Origin: Salinibacterium sp. dk2585
Lineage (GTDB): Bacteria > Actinomycetota > Actinomycetes > Actinomycetales > Microbacteriaceae
Reading direction: 5' to 3'
Assembly (NCBI RefSeq): GCF_008001035.1
Contig: NZ_CP042856.1
Coordinates: 1,550,001 to 1,614,000 of the forward strand
Length of the DNA: 64,000 nucleotides
A program made the translations under genes and the position numbers. Of the stretch, positions 54,461-63,942 are shown piece by piece. Under the pieces are notes generated by a model. The model saw only the letters and a list, made by a program, of their open reading frames with translations. It was not told the origin of the DNA and did not search any database. Within the stretch, counting starts at the first letter, position 1. Each line of letters starts with the position of its first letter.

Positions 54461-55300
54461 TCAGCCGAGGGAGTGCTCGACGAGGCCCGCCGCGAACCAC
54501 GTGCCGACGGGTGCGCCGCCCAGCGCCTCGCTCACCTGCGCAGTCGAGGTGAGCAGCACAGGGGTTCCGGCACCGGCGGCGAGCCGCGCGGCATCCACCT
54601 TGGTGCGCGCTCCTCCCGTGCCGACCCCGGCCGCTCCGATGCCGCCGAACTCGACCGAGTCGAGCGGCTCACCGAAGGGAACGTCGACGATGCGCTCCGA
54701 GCCCTCGACCCACGGCGGCTTCGTGTAGAGGCTGTCGACATCGGAGAGCAGTACGAGCACATCCGCATTGAGGAGCTTTGACACGCGAGCCGCCAGCTCA
54801 TCGTTGTCGCCGAAGCGGATCTCGGCGGTCGCGACCGTGTCGTTCTCGTTGACGATCGGCAGGATCCGCAGATCCAGCAGTCGTTCCATGGCGCGTCGTG
54901 CGTTGGCCCGATTGACCTTCGCCTCGAGGTCTCCCGCGGTCAGGAGCACCTGGGCAGCGACGATCTTGTAACGAGCGAGGCTCTCCTGGTACCGATAGAT
55001 GAGCACGTTCTGACCTACGGCCGCGGCGGCCTGCTTCGTGGCGAGGTCTGCGGGCCGGTCCTGCAGGTTCAGGAACGGCAGCCCCGTTGCGATCGCACCG
55101 GACGACACGAGCACGATCTCCGCACCGCGCGCGTGGGCGCCTGCGAGGGCATCCATGAGGGGGGCGACCTGGCCTGCGTTCTCGCCGCTGATCGACGACG
55201 AGCCCACCTTGACGACGATCCGGCGGGCGCGCGGGATGTCCGCTCGCGACGTGACGGGGCTCAGCGTGGGAATCGTGCTTGTCGTGGGCTGCGCTGTCAT
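54461..55300 (-). CDS. proB: Glutamate 5-kinase, short form without PUA domain
   Basis: 279 residues. Amino-acid kinase fold: VVKVGSSSIS, VLVSSGAIATG, NENDTVATAEIRFGDNDELAA, LLSDVDSLYTKPP and GTGGARTKVDAARLAAGAG. The protein ends soon after the kinase domain, so the C-terminal PUA domain of E. coli-type ProB (about 367 residues) is absent. The N-terminal 25 residues are an extra Thr/Pro-rich extension. 8 bp from obgE. Confidence 0.94.
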   Translation of the reverse strand: MTAQPTTSTIPTLSPVTSRADIPRARRIVVKVGSSSISGENAGQVAPLMDALAGAHARGAEIVLVSSGAIATGLPFLNLQDRPADLATKQAAAAVGQNVLIYRYQESLARYKIVAAQVLLTAGDLEAKVNRANARRAMERLLDLRILPIVNENDTVATAEIRFGDNDELAARVSKLLNADVLVLLSDVDSLYTKPPWVEGSERIVDVPFGEPLDSVEFGGIGAAGVGTGGARTKVDAARLAAGAGTPVLLTSTAQVSEALGGAPVGTWFAAGLVEHSLG

Positions 55301-55308
55301 CGGTCCTG

Positions 55309-56883
55309 TCAGTCGTCTGAAACGGATGTTTCGCCGGAGGTCTCCTCCGACGCTGCAGCGTCGCGGCGATCCACCGCGAAGCCCTCATCATCATTCCAGA
55401 GCCCGGCCTCGCGTTCGCGAATGAGTTCGGCGCGGGCGGCCGCCTTGGCGTCCATGCGCTCGAAGTACGCTTCTCGGCGCGCATTACGGGTCGGCCTTGC
55501 GGACTCGCCGAGGCGAGCATCCGTGCCTCGAGGGCTCGTGATGAGTTCGGCGGCGGAGGTCAGCGTCGGCTCCCAGTCGAAGACGACACCCTCGCCCGCC
55601 CCGATGATGACGGTAGATCCGGCGACGGCGCCCGACTTGAAGAGCGAATCCTCGACGCCGAGCTTGGCAAGGCGATCCGCGAGGAAGCCGATCGCCTCGT
55701 CGTTCGTGAAGTCGGTCTGGGCGACCCAGCGCTCCGGCTTGGCTCCGATGATGCGGTAGATGTTGCCGTGCGTACCGCCTTCGACGCGCACGTCGAAGGC
55801 CGCCTCATTGACTGCGCGGGGTCGAAGCACGATGCGCTCGCGAGGAGGCTCTGCTGCCTTGGCGGCACGCTCCTCCTCTACGAGCTCTCCGAGGGCATAG
55901 GAGAGCTCTCGGAGCCCGGCGCGACTGACGGCCGAGACCTCGAAGACGCGGTAACCCTGCTGCTCGAGCTCGGGGCGCACGAACTCGGCGAGGTCGCGCG
56001 CATCCGGCACGTCGATCTTGTTCAGGACGACGACCTGCGGGCGCTCCAGCAGTGGCGTCTGCCCCTCCGGCACCTCGTAGGACTCCAGTTCGTGACGGAT
56101 GATCTCGAGGTCGCTGAGCGGGTCGCGGCCCGGTTCCAAGGTCGCGCAGTCGAGCACGTGCACGAGCGCGGAGCACCGCTCCACGTGACGGAGGAACTCG
56201 AGCCCGAGCCCCCTGCCCTCGCTCGCGCCCTCGATGAGGCCGGGGACGTCAGCGACCGTGTAGCGACTCTCCCCCGCCTGGACGACGCCGAGGTTCGGGT
56301 GCAGCGTCGTGAAGGGGTAGTCGGCGATCTTGGGCTTCGCAGCCGACACTGCCGCAATGAGGCTCGACTTGCCCGCCGAGGGGTACCCGACGAGAGCGAC
56401 ATCCGCGACGACCTTGAGCTCGAGGACGACGTCGCCCTCCCAGCCGGGGGTGCCGAGCAGGGCGAAGCCGGGGGCCTTGCGCTTGGTGTTGGCGAGGGCT
56501 GCGTTGCCGAGGCCCCCCTGGCCACCGGGCGCGACGACGATGCGCATGTCCGGCTCCGTGAGATCGGCGAGGACGGTGCCGTCTGGGTCCTTCACGACGG
56601 TGCCGACAGGAACCGCCAGCTCGAGGTCGGATCCCGTCGTGCCCGCACGGTGGTCTCCCATGCCGGGCTGCCCGTTCTCGGAGCTGCGGTGCGGCGAGCG
56701 GTGGTACGACAGCAGCGTCGTGACCTGCGGGTCGCTGACCAGCACGATGTCACCACCGTGACCGCCATTGCCGCCGTCGGGGCCCGCGAGGGGCTTGAAC
56801 TTCTCGCGCTTGACTGACACGCAGCCATTGCCGCCGTGCCCCGAGCGCAGATGCAGGGTCACGTGGTCCACGAAGGTTGCCAT
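55309..56883 (-). CDS. obgE: GTPase ObgE/CgtA
   Basis: 524 residues from ATG 56883. Obg glycine-rich fold at the N-terminus ([18 protein letters not shown]), G domain ([29 protein letters not shown]), and OCT domain near 330-430 ([16 protein letters not shown]). A charged C-terminal extension follows, typical of actinobacteria. Acts in 50S assembly and stringent response. Follows rpmA after a hairpin. Confidence 0.96.
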   Translation of the reverse strand: MATFVDHVTLHLRSGHGGNGCVSVKREKFKPLAGPDGGNGGHGGDIVLVSDPQVTTLLSYHRSPHRSSENGQPGMGDHRAGTTGSDLELAVPVGTVVKDPDGTVLADLTEPDMRIVVAPGGQGGLGNAALANTKRKAPGFALLGTPGWEGDVVLELKVVADVALVGYPSAGKSSLIAAVSAAKPKIADYPFTTLHPNLGVVQAGESRYTVADVPGLIEGASEGRGLGLEFLRHVERCSALVHVLDCATLEPGRDPLSDLEIIRHELESYEVPEGQTPLLERPQVVVLNKIDVPDARDLAEFVRPELEQQGYRVFEVSAVSRAGLRELSYALGELVEEERAAKAAEPPRERIVLRPRAVNEAAFDVRVEGGTHGNIYRIIGAKPERWVAQTDFTNDEAIGFLADRLAKLGVEDSLFKSGAVAGSTVIIGAGEGVVFDWEPTLTSAAELITSPRGTDARLGESARPTRNARREAYFERMDAKAAARAELIREREAGLWNDDEGFAVDRRDAAASEETSGETSVSDD

Positions 56884-56938
56884 AACCGTGATCCTTGTCT
56901 CGAAACGGGCCGAAAGCGGCCGGGGTGAAAACACCGAA

Positions 56939-56958
56939 GGGCGAGCCGAAGCCCGCCC
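56939..56958 (-). terminator. TTCG-loop hairpin between rpmA and obgE
   Basis: On the minus strand GGGCGGGC, loop TTCG, GCTCGCCC (8 bp, one G-T pair), then a weakly T-rich stretch. It lies 20 bp after rpmA and could partly end transcription, giving obgE less message than the ribosomal proteins. Confidence 0.6.
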
Positions 56959-56978
56959 CACGAGTGAAGTGATTGTGC

Positions 56979-57236
56979 CTAGGAGGCAGCCGCCACGATG
57001 TTGACGACCTTGCGGCCGCCCTTCTGGCCGAACTCGACGGCGCCAGCCTCGAGTGCGAACAGCGTGTCGTCGCCGCCGCGCCCGACGTTCACGCCGGGGT
57101 GGAAGTGCGTGCCGCGCTGGCGGACGAGGATCTCGCCGGCGTTGACGGTCTGGCCGCCGAAGCGCTTGACGCCGAGGCGCTGCGCGTTGGAGTCGCGGCC
57201 GTTACGGGTGGACGATGCGCCCTTTTTGTGTGCCAT
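56979..57236 (-). CDS. rpmA: 50S ribosomal protein L27
   Basis: 85 residues, [20 protein letters not shown], unprocessed-type N-terminus (no cleaved leader). Located near the peptidyl transferase centre. Follows rplU by 26 bp. Standard member of the rplU-rpmA-obg block. Confidence 0.98.
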   Translation of the reverse strand: MAHKKGASSTRNGRDSNAQRLGVKRFGGQTVNAGEILVRQRGTHFHPGVNVGRGGDDTLFALEAGAVEFGQKGGRKVVNIVAAAS

Positions 57237-57262
57237 TTGTCAGCCCCTAATGCTTTCGATGC

Positions 57263-57571
57263 TTACTTGATGCCGGTGATCTTGACGCGCGTGAGCTCCG
57301 AGCGGTGGCCCTGGCGCTTCTTGTAGCCGGTCTTGTTCTTGAACTTCTGGATGACGATCTTGGGGCCGCGCAGGTCGCCGAGGACCTCTGCCGTGACCGT
57401 GACCTTCGCAAGCGCCTTCGCGTCGTGCGTGATCTTGTCGCCGTCAACGAGCAGCACGGGGGCGAGCTCGATGTTGCCATCCTTGTTGGCCGCGACACGG
57501 TCAAGGACGACGACCGAGCCGACCTCGACCTTTTCCTGCCGACCGCCGGCGCGCACGATTGCGTAAACCAC
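57263..57571 (-). CDS. rplU: 50S ribosomal protein L21
   Basis: 102 residues from a GTG start ([18 protein letters not shown]). Signature [22 protein letters not shown] at the C-terminus. First gene of the block, with a good promoter 109 bp upstream of the start codon. A six-codon ORF (MKLFFK) lies within its leader, ending about 20 bp before the start; this may be chance. Confidence 0.97.
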   Translation of the reverse strand: MVYAIVRAGGRQEKVEVGSVVVLDRVAANKDGNIELAPVLLVDGDKITHDAKALAKVTVTAEVLGDLRGPKIVIQKFKNKTGYKKRQGHRSELTRVKITGIK

Positions 57572-57679
57572 TTGGGAACCCTAACTACTTGAAGAAAAGC
57601 TTCATGATTTCACCGCGACTGATGCCCGGCGAAGAACTTGGCGTTGAATGCGGGCTTGGCCAGCGCACGCCAAGGGTCA

Positions 57680-57709
57680 ATACTAGTCGACACCCGGGCT
57701 GGCGGTCAA
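57680..57709 (-). promoter_or_regulatory. Promoter of the rplU-rpmA operon
   Basis: On the minus strand TTGACC (57709-57704), 18-bp spacer, TAGTAT (57685-57680). A start near 57673 gives a leader of about 100 bases. The best-matching sigma-A type promoter in the window. Confidence 0.7.
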
Positions 57710-57799
57710 ACCTCGTCAAGCATAGCCGCTCCGCGAACGACGCCGGGCCATGAGCCGGCCGTGCGACGTTCGCAAGGCTTCCAAGTCTAGACTCCACAC

Positions 57800-58084
57800 A
57801 TGGCGGTTCTGATCGACACGCCCATGTGGCCGGCGCACGGCACTCTCTGGGCTCACCTCGTGAGCGACGAGGCGATCGACGAGCTCCACGACTTCGCCCG
57901 GCGCGCCGGACTCCCCCGGCGGTCGTTCGACCTCGACCACTATGACGTGCCCGCCGAGCGGGTGCCGGCGCTCGTTGAGCTGGGGGCCACACCCGTGAGC
58001 AACCGCGAACTCGTGCGGCGCCTCGCTGCGAGCGGCCTTCGCGTCAGCCAACGTGAACGGCGCGCGGGAGACTCATCCCGCTGA
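57800..58084 (+). CDS. DUF4031 protein
   Basis: 94 residues. MAVLIDTPMWPAHGTLWAHLVSD, then HDFARRAGLPRRSFDLDHYDVP are the family core. Small cytoplasmic protein of unknown function, possibly metal-binding. ATG start. Its 3' end overlaps the convergent gene by 12 bp. Confidence 0.85.
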   Translation: MAVLIDTPMWPAHGTLWAHLVSDEAIDELHDFARRAGLPRRSFDLDHYDVPAERVPALVELGATPVSNRELVRRLAASGLRVSQRERRAGDSSR

Positions 58085-59212
58085 GGCGCTCCACTGCGTT
58101 CCGAATCCCGGGAACTCGGCGACGACCTTGCCCTCGGCGACCGAGATGATGCGGGTGACGATCGACACTGCCCTAGCGTGCGGGAAGTATGCGTCGGAGA
58201 CCATGCCCGCGACATCCGGAACCACTTCGACCGCCACGTGCCGCCCGTCAGGGGCAAGCTTGAAGCCGTCAACACCCTCCTCTTCGCTCGCGCGGTAGAG
58301 CACGCGCGGCGACTCGCCGTCGTCGACGACGATTGCGCTCGACACGCGCCCGCTGTCGCCCGCAGGAAGCGCAAGCTTCTGCACGCGCTCGGGTCCATCG
58401 ACAAGGAACACGACGTCACCACCAAAGGGAACCGCGCCGTCTACCGGGGTGGGACCGAACGGGGTAGCCGTGCCGTCGTCGAGCGACAGTGCGACGGTGT
58501 CGTGATGGTCCCGCACGATGGCGGTGCCGCCGTCTGCCGAGACGGCCTCGATGCCCTCCCACTCCCCCAGGCCCTCAGCGTTCTCCGGCGCGTCGGGAGA
58601 GAATCGGAGCAGCTCTTCCTCCGTATCGATTGCGAGCATCTCGCCTGTTCCTGGGACCCAGGACCATGCGGCCGCCTCGAAAGGAGCGCCGTCGCGCTCG
58701 ACAACCTTCACGGCGTCGTCGCTAGCATCGAGCCAAAGCAGGGCATTCGAGAATTTGCGCACCTGAGGATCGCCCACACTCGTGAACCGGAACGCGGCTC
58801 GTTCCCCCTCCGACGCGAGCGAATCGACAGAACCCACCGCGGGCAGAGCGACCTCGCTCGAGGTACCGTCCGCCGTGTCGACGGTCGTCACAGAGTGAGC
58901 GTCCGGCGTGCCACTCACGACGACCAGGCTGCTCTCCGTGGCGGCGAACGCTACGATCCTCTCCGCCGAGTAGACGACCGTTGACTCGCCGGTCTCGAGA
59001 TCGAACTCGATGACTGCGTCCGGACCGCCCACGGCCGGATCCGCGCGATCGAGCACAAAGCCCGTGCGCACCTCAGGAAGCGGGGTCGCAGACTCGCTGC
59101 CGCCCACGGGGCTGCCGCCCCGCAGGAACGTGAAGAACACGACTGCGGCAACCCCCACCGTGAGCACCGCGACGCCGACCCAGAGGGCACGACCTCGCGT
59201 CGTCTTGCTCAT
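58073..59212 (-). CDS. Membrane-anchored beta-propeller-like protein
   Basis: 379 residues: N-terminal transmembrane helix (ALWVGVAVLTVGVAAVVFFTFL, about residues 9-30), then an extracytoplasmic domain of repeated short strands and loops (VVYSAERIVAFAATESSLVVVSG; ALLWLDASDDAVKVV; LLRFSPDAPENAEG; TAIVRDHHDTVALSLDDG), consistent with a WD40/TolB-like propeller. No enzyme motif. It follows rne by 17 bp and is probably transcribed with it. Function unknown. Confidence 0.65.
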   Translation of the reverse strand: MSKTTRGRALWVGVAVLTVGVAAVVFFTFLRGGSPVGGSESATPLPEVRTGFVLDRADPAVGGPDAVIEFDLETGESTVVYSAERIVAFAATESSLVVVSGTPDAHSVTTVDTADGTSSEVALPAVGSVDSLASEGERAAFRFTSVGDPQVRKFSNALLWLDASDDAVKVVERDGAPFEAAAWSWVPGTGEMLAIDTEEELLRFSPDAPENAEGLGEWEGIEAVSADGGTAIVRDHHDTVALSLDDGTATPFGPTPVDGAVPFGGDVVFLVDGPERVQKLALPAGDSGRVSSAIVVDDGESPRVLYRASEEEGVDGFKLAPDGRHVAVEVVPDVAGMVSDAYFPHARAVSIVTRIISVAEGKVVAEFPGFGTQWSASAG

Positions 59213-59229
59213 GGCTGTTCGTTCCCCGA

Positions 59230-61854
59230 TCAGTCGTCGAGGGTGATCGACGTGCCCGATCCCGCCTGTACGACGCCGGCGCTCGACGCGCGGCGCGAAC
59301 CGCGGGAGCGACCCTGCCCGGGCTGCTTCGGCTCCGGTAGGGCGTCCAGCACGGTGCCGAGGATCTGCTCCGCGTCCTCCGAGCTGATCTTGCGCGCGGC
59401 ACGGGGTGCCTTCACGACGGGAATGTCGAGGATCTCAACGACCTCTTCCTGCGCTTCGGCAGTACGGTCTTCCGCAGCGCTGTCGCCCTTCACGCCCGCC
59501 TGCGGGGTCGCGTCGGCCTTCGCGGCCGCGTCTCCGGCATCGGCATCCTTCGACTCCGCGGCACCCTTCGAACGCGAGCGCCGGGAACGCGACTTCGAGG
59601 GCTTCTCCTCGGCGCTGGCACTCCCCGCCGTGGCATCGGCCGTGGCCTGCGCTCCCTCGGTGTCCGACTTCTCCGCGCTCTCCGACTCCGCCGTCTGGTT
59701 GGCAATCGTGCTCGCCGCGATCTGTGCGAGCGCGTTCTTCACGTCCTCCGTGATGGCGTGGGTCGCGGCCGCCTTGGGAGCGGCGTTGGAGCCGCCACCG
59801 CTGTTGCTGTTGCCGCTGCCGCTGCCATTGCCATTGCCATTGCCATTGCCACCCTTGCCGCCACGGCCGCGGCGCGATTCGGGCTGCGGCGTCTGGCGGT
59901 GCTTCGTGACGGGGTCGTGGTGCACGATGATGCCGCGGCCGGCACAGGTCTCGCAGGGCTCGCTGAAGGACTCGAGCAGGCCGAGTCCGAGCTTCTTGCG
60001 CGTCATCTGCACGAGGCCGAGCGAGGTGACCTCGGCGACCTGGTGCTTCGTGCGGTCACGGCTCAGGCACTCGACGAGGCGACGAAGCACGAGGTCGCGG
60101 TTCGACTCGAGCACCATGTCGATGAAGTCGACGACGATGATGCCGCCGATGTCACGCAGGCGCAGCTGGCGCACGATCTCCTCGGCAGCCTCGAGGTTGT
60201 TCTTGGTGACCGTCTCCTCGAGGTTTCCTCCCGAGCCGACGAACTTGCCCGTGTTGACGTCGACGACGGTCATGGCCTCGGTGCGGTCGATCACGAGCGA
60301 GCCACCAGATGGCAGCCAGACCTTGCGGTCGAGCGCCTTCTCGATCTGCTCGCTAATGCGGTACTCGTCGAAGGAGTCCTTCTCACCGACGTGAGCCTCG
60401 ACCCGGTCGACGAGGTCAGGTGCGACCTGACGCAGGTAGCTCGTGATGGTCTCGCGGGCATCCGCACCCTCGATAACGAGCTTGTGGAAGTCCTCGTTGA
60501 AGACATCGCGCACGATCTTGACGAGGAGGTCCGGCTCGCTGTGAAGCAGGGCGGGCGCGTTGACCGATTCAATCGCGGCACTGATCGCCGACCACTGCGA
60601 CGTGAGTCGGTTGACGTCGAGCGTCAGCTGCTCCTCCGTAGCACCCTCGGCAGCCGTGCGCACGATGACGCCGGTGTTGTCGGGGAGCACCTCCTTGAGA
60701 ATCTTCTTGAGGCGTGCCCGCTCGGTGTCGGGCAGCTTGCGGCTGATGCCGTTCATCGAGCCGTTTGGCACGTACACGAGGTAGCGGCCGGGGAGCGAAA
60801 CCTGGCTCGTGAGCCGGGCACCCTTGTGTCCGACGGGGTCCTTCGTCACCTGCACGAGCACCTTGTCGCCGGGCTTGAGCGCCAGCTCGATGCGCCGCGC
60901 TTGGTTCTTGCCTTCGGCGGAGTTCTCGGCCGCAGCATCCCAGTCGACCTCGCCCGAGTACAGCACGGCGTTTCGGCCGCGACCGATGTCGACGAAGGCG
61001 GCCTCCATGCTGGGGAGCACGTTCTGCACGCGACCGAGGTACACGTTGCCGATGAGCGACGACTCCTGCGACTGGGCAACGTAGTGCTCGACAAGCACGC
61101 CGTCCTCCAGCACGCCGATCTGGATGCGGTTGTTCTTCTGGCGCACGACCATGACACGGTCAACGCTCTCGCGACGCGCCAGGAACTCGGCCTCCGTGAC
61201 CACGGGACGACGACGGCCAGCGTCACGGCCGTCGCGACGGCGCTGCTTCTTGGCCTCGAGCCGCGTCGATCCGCGCACCTTCTGCGGTTCATTCGAGGGC
61301 TCGGGCTGCTGCTTCGACTGGCGAGCCTGGCGGCCGGAGGATCGCTCCTGCGGCCCCCGGTCCTGGGAGCGCTCGGACTCAGCCTGCTCGTCATCACCGG
61401 AACGGCGACGAGTGCGACGGCGGCTCGACGAGGACTCGTCCTCGGCATCGTCGGATGGCCGTGGCGGCACCATGGTCGGCAGGTCGGGGGCACGGAAGAG
61501 CAGGGTCGTCGTCGACGTCGCAACGAGCGGCTCAGGCGCAGCGGGAATCTCCTGTGACTCGGTCGTGGCCGAGGTGTCTGCAGCGGCGTCCTCGGCAGGC
61601 TCCGTCGCGGCGGCAGCCTCACTGCCTTCAGCGGCACGGGTCTCTGCTGCCGCGGTCGAACCAGCAGCGGGCTCCACCGAAGGAGTCACGGCCTCGGCAC
61701 CCGAATCCGTTCGTTCCTCGGAAGGTGCAGAGACGGCACCCTGCGAGGCCTCGGCCTCGCCGCTCTTCGCCTTACGGCCACCGAAGAGCCTCACACGCCT
61801 GCGCGAGCCTTCCTTCTGCGTACCACCGTCATTGTTTTCGTTTGTCTCCACCAT
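59230..61854 (-). CDS. rne: Ribonuclease E/G
   Basis: 874 residues from ATG 61854 (MVETNENNDGG), preferred over an upstream in-frame start; GGAG lies upstream. A long disordered, acidic/basic N-terminal region (1-220), then the S1 domain (GNVYLGRVQNVLPSMEAAFVDIG), RNase-H-like and catalytic DNase I-like parts with VVDVNTGKF and VVDFIDM (catalytic Asp residues), and Zn-link CETCAGRG. The C-terminus is disordered with a GN repeat. Main mRNA decay enzyme in Actinobacteria. Confidence 0.95.
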   Translation of the reverse strand: MVETNENNDGGTQKEGSRRRVRLFGGRKAKSGEAEASQGAVSAPSEERTDSGAEAVTPSVEPAAGSTAAAETRAAEGSEAAAATEPAEDAAADTSATTESQEIPAAPEPLVATSTTTLLFRAPDLPTMVPPRPSDDAEDESSSSRRRTRRRSGDDEQAESERSQDRGPQERSSGRQARQSKQQPEPSNEPQKVRGSTRLEAKKQRRRDGRDAGRRRPVVTEAEFLARRESVDRVMVVRQKNNRIQIGVLEDGVLVEHYVAQSQESSLIGNVYLGRVQNVLPSMEAAFVDIGRGRNAVLYSGEVDWDAAAENSAEGKNQARRIELALKPGDKVLVQVTKDPVGHKGARLTSQVSLPGRYLVYVPNGSMNGISRKLPDTERARLKKILKEVLPDNTGVIVRTAAEGATEEQLTLDVNRLTSQWSAISAAIESVNAPALLHSEPDLLVKIVRDVFNEDFHKLVIEGADARETITSYLRQVAPDLVDRVEAHVGEKDSFDEYRISEQIEKALDRKVWLPSGGSLVIDRTEAMTVVDVNTGKFVGSGGNLEETVTKNNLEAAEEIVRQLRLRDIGGIIVVDFIDMVLESNRDLVLRRLVECLSRDRTKHQVAEVTSLGLVQMTRKKLGLGLLESFSEPCETCAGRGIIVHHDPVTKHRQTPQPESRRGRGGKGGNGNGNGNGSGSGNSNSGGGSNAAPKAAATHAITEDVKNALAQIAASTIANQTAESESAEKSDTEGAQATADATAGSASAEEKPSKSRSRRSRSKGAAESKDADAGDAAAKADATPQAGVKGDSAAEDRTAEAQEEVVEILDIPVVKAPRAARKISSEDAEQILGTVLDALPEPKQPGQGRSRGSRRASSAGVVQAGSGTSITLDD
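59825..59850. repeat. CCATTG hexanucleotide microsatellite inside rne
   Basis: Four exact tandem CCATTG copies and a partial fifth encode alternating Gly-Asn in the disordered C-terminal region of RNase E. Slippage would change length by two residues without shifting frame. Confidence 0.85.
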
Positions 61855-62209
61855 CGCTGGTGCACTCCTAAGCCGGTGTGGCAAACCGCGCTGCCATCCG
61901 GAACTCTCTCGCGGGGCCCGCTATCGGCGGTCCCGCTAATCCTTACGACGCGTTTCGCGGGGATACGTGCAGCTGTGCCCTGCGGCTCCTGCCCTTGACG
62001 CTTTCGTCCTCAGGCGAACTCACGGATGCTGCTGTAGCGGTATCGGCCCTGTCTCGCTCGTCTTCTGTCATTCTGTACTGCACGCCCGGCGTGCCATGCC
62101 TGTGACGACCTCGTCGTCACTGTCGCGAACGACTCGGCTGGCAGGCCGGAAAGCTTCTTCTTCGTCACCGTGAGCGCGGCTCGCGGTGAACATCTCACAA
62201 ATTATCGCA
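61855..62209 (-). promoter_or_regulatory. Long rne leader with extended -10 promoter
   Basis: The gap between rne and the divergent gene is 432 bp with no gene. On the minus strand TGC-GATAAT (62209-62201) looks like an extended -10; a start near 62194 would give a leader of about 340 bases. The leader holds a 7-bp hairpin (GTGACGA, five-base loop, TCGTCAC, at 62102-62120). Long cleaved leaders are known for mycobacterial and E. coli rne, where they serve autoregulation. Confidence 0.45.
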
Positions 62210-62286
62210 TGCATCCGCGAGAGTGCCGCATTCGGGGGTGCAAGTCGCCTGCGACTGCCAACCTGGAGGGATGACAGGATGGCCTT

Positions 62287-63108
62287 ATGGTCGATGTCCA
62301 GCGTGCCCGCCGTCAGGTCTGGGCGCTTCTCGCAATCGCCGCCGTGGCCCTGTCCATCGGGATCGCATGCTTCTTCTTGACAGTGCATGCCTTCGGCGGC
62401 ATGTCCCCCGAGTCGCGGGTCGAAGCGCTCCTCCTGGGGGTGCCCGCGCCGACCGCCGCCCTTCCGCTTGCGACCTTGGTCATCGCCCTCGCGATCATCC
62501 GCGCGGCGGCCCTGCGCTCGCCCGGGGGCACCCGAACGGCACCGCGGCGGCTGGCTGGAGCGTTGCTCGTCATCGCGGGCGGGATCGGCTTGCTCGCCGC
62601 ATGGGCGCTCACGGCGGACAAGGTCGTGACGCTGACCCAACCCGAGGCACCTCTCGAATGCAATTTCAGCCTGCTGGTGCAGTGCGGCGCCAACCTCGAG
62701 TCGTGGCAGGGCTCACTGCTCGGCTTTCCCAATCCGCTGCTCGGCCTGGTGGGATGGTCGGCAGCGATCGCGGTGGGCGTCTGCCTCTTCGTCGGCATCC
62801 GCATCACGGACTGGCTCTGGGTCGCCTTCACGGTCGGTGTCGCGGCAGCGATGGCATTCGTGCTGTGGCTCATCGGCCAGAGCGTCTACGTGCTCGGCAC
62901 GCTGTGCCCATGGTGCATGGTCACGTGGATCGTCACGATTCCCGTGTTCTGGTGGGTCTCGGCAGAACTCGCGCGGCGGGTCGGAGGCCCCCGGCTCTCA
63001 GCCGGGGGCGCCCGCGCTGCAGGGTGGTGGCCCACCCTGACGGTATTCAGCTACCTCGTCGTGGCCGTCCTCGCACAGCTACAGCTCGACGTGATCGCTC
63101 GTCTCTGA
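62287..63108 (+). CDS. Vitamin K epoxide reductase family protein
   Basis: 273 residues, about six or seven hydrophobic helices. The VKOR redox motif CPWC is in YVLGTLCPWCMVTW; a loop Cys pair is present earlier (LECNFSLLVQCGANLESWQGSLLGFPN), matching the family. It re-oxidises a DsbA-like partner for disulfide formation outside the membrane. No DsbA gene is next to it here. Convergent with ndk (7 bp apart). Confidence 0.92.
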   Translation: MVDVQRARRQVWALLAIAAVALSIGIACFFLTVHAFGGMSPESRVEALLLGVPAPTAALPLATLVIALAIIRAAALRSPGGTRTAPRRLAGALLVIAGGIGLLAAWALTADKVVTLTQPEAPLECNFSLLVQCGANLESWQGSLLGFPNPLLGLVGWSAAIAVGVCLFVGIRITDWLWVAFTVGVAAAMAFVLWLIGQSVYVLGTLCPWCMVTWIVTIPVFWWVSAELARRVGGPRLSAGGARAAGWWPTLTVFSYLVVAVLAQLQLDVIARL

Positions 63109-63115
63109 ACTGGGC

Positions 63116-63538
63116 TCAGTCGAACCAGAGCGCGAGTTCCCGCGCTGCAGACTCGGGCGAGTCGCTGCCGTGCACGAGGTTCTGCTGCACACGAGCACCC
63201 CAGTCGCGCCCGAGGTCGCCGCGGATAGTGCCTGGCGCCGCCGTAGTGGGGTCGGTTGTCCCGGCGAGGGAACGGAAGCCCTCGATCACGCGGTTGCCCG
63301 CGAGGCGGATGGCGACGACCGGTCCGCTCTCCATGAACTCGACCAGGGGCTCATAGAAGGGCTTGCCCTCGTGCTCGGCGTAGTGCTTCGCCAGCAGCTC
63401 ACGATCGGCCTGCACGAGGCGCAGGTCGACGAGCTGGTACCCCTTCGACTCGATGCGGCGGAGGATTTCCCCCGTCAGGCCACGGGCAACGCCGTCGGGC
63501 TTGACCAGGACGAGTGTTTCTTCGATTTCCATTGACAT
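63116..63538 (-). CDS. ndk: Nucleoside diphosphate kinase
   Basis: 140 residues from ATG 63538 (alternative ATG two codons downstream). Begins SMEIEETLVLVKPDGVARG; active-site His in TIRGDLGRDWGARVQQNLVHGSDSPESAARE. Balances nucleoside triphosphates. In the folC-DUF4233-ndk order common in Actinobacteria. Confidence 0.97.
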   Translation of the reverse strand: MSMEIEETLVLVKPDGVARGLTGEILRRIESKGYQLVDLRLVQADRELLAKHYAEHEGKPFYEPLVEFMESGPVVAIRLAGNRVIEGFRSLAGTTDPTTAAPGTIRGDLGRDWGARVQQNLVHGSDSPESAARELALWFD

Positions 63539-63564
63539 GGTGCTCCTTTTGCTGGGGACAAAGG

Positions 63565-63942
63565 TCAGGCGGGGGTGATGCCCATCGCGGCATTGCGTCG
63601 GTCGAGCTTTCGACCGGTGACGAAACAATAGATCCAGATCGCCACGAAGATGGCGCCCGAGACGTAGAGGGCCGGCAGGAGTAGGCCCAGCGCGATGAGG
63701 CCGACCTGGAGCGCCCACCCCAGCCACTCGGCCCACGGGAAGCGCAGGTACGCCGCTGTGACCAGGAGCAGCGCGATGAGCAGCACTCCCCCGCCGAGCG
63801 CCACGAGGGGCGGCAGGATGTCGAGCCCGAAGATCGTGAGCGCGACAAAGAACACGAGGGCCGCCTCGAGGCCGAGCACGATCGAGAGCAGGCTCTCGGT
63901 CACGCTGCGGATACGGCGCTGCCGGGGCGCGCGGGCCATCAT
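63565..63942 (-). CDS. DUF4233 membrane protein
   Basis: 125 residues with four hydrophobic helices (LLSIVLGLEAALVFFVALTIFG first). ATG 63942 overlaps the folC TGA (ATGA), so translation is coupled; a GTG at 63951 is less likely. DUF4233 proteins almost always sit next to folC and ndk in Actinobacteria; function unknown. Confidence 0.88.
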   Translation of the reverse strand: MMARAPRQRRIRSVTESLLSIVLGLEAALVFFVALTIFGLDILPPLVALGGGVLLIALLLVTAAYLRFPWAEWLGWALQVGLIALGLLLPALYVSGAIFVAIWIYCFVTGRKLDRRNAAMGITPA

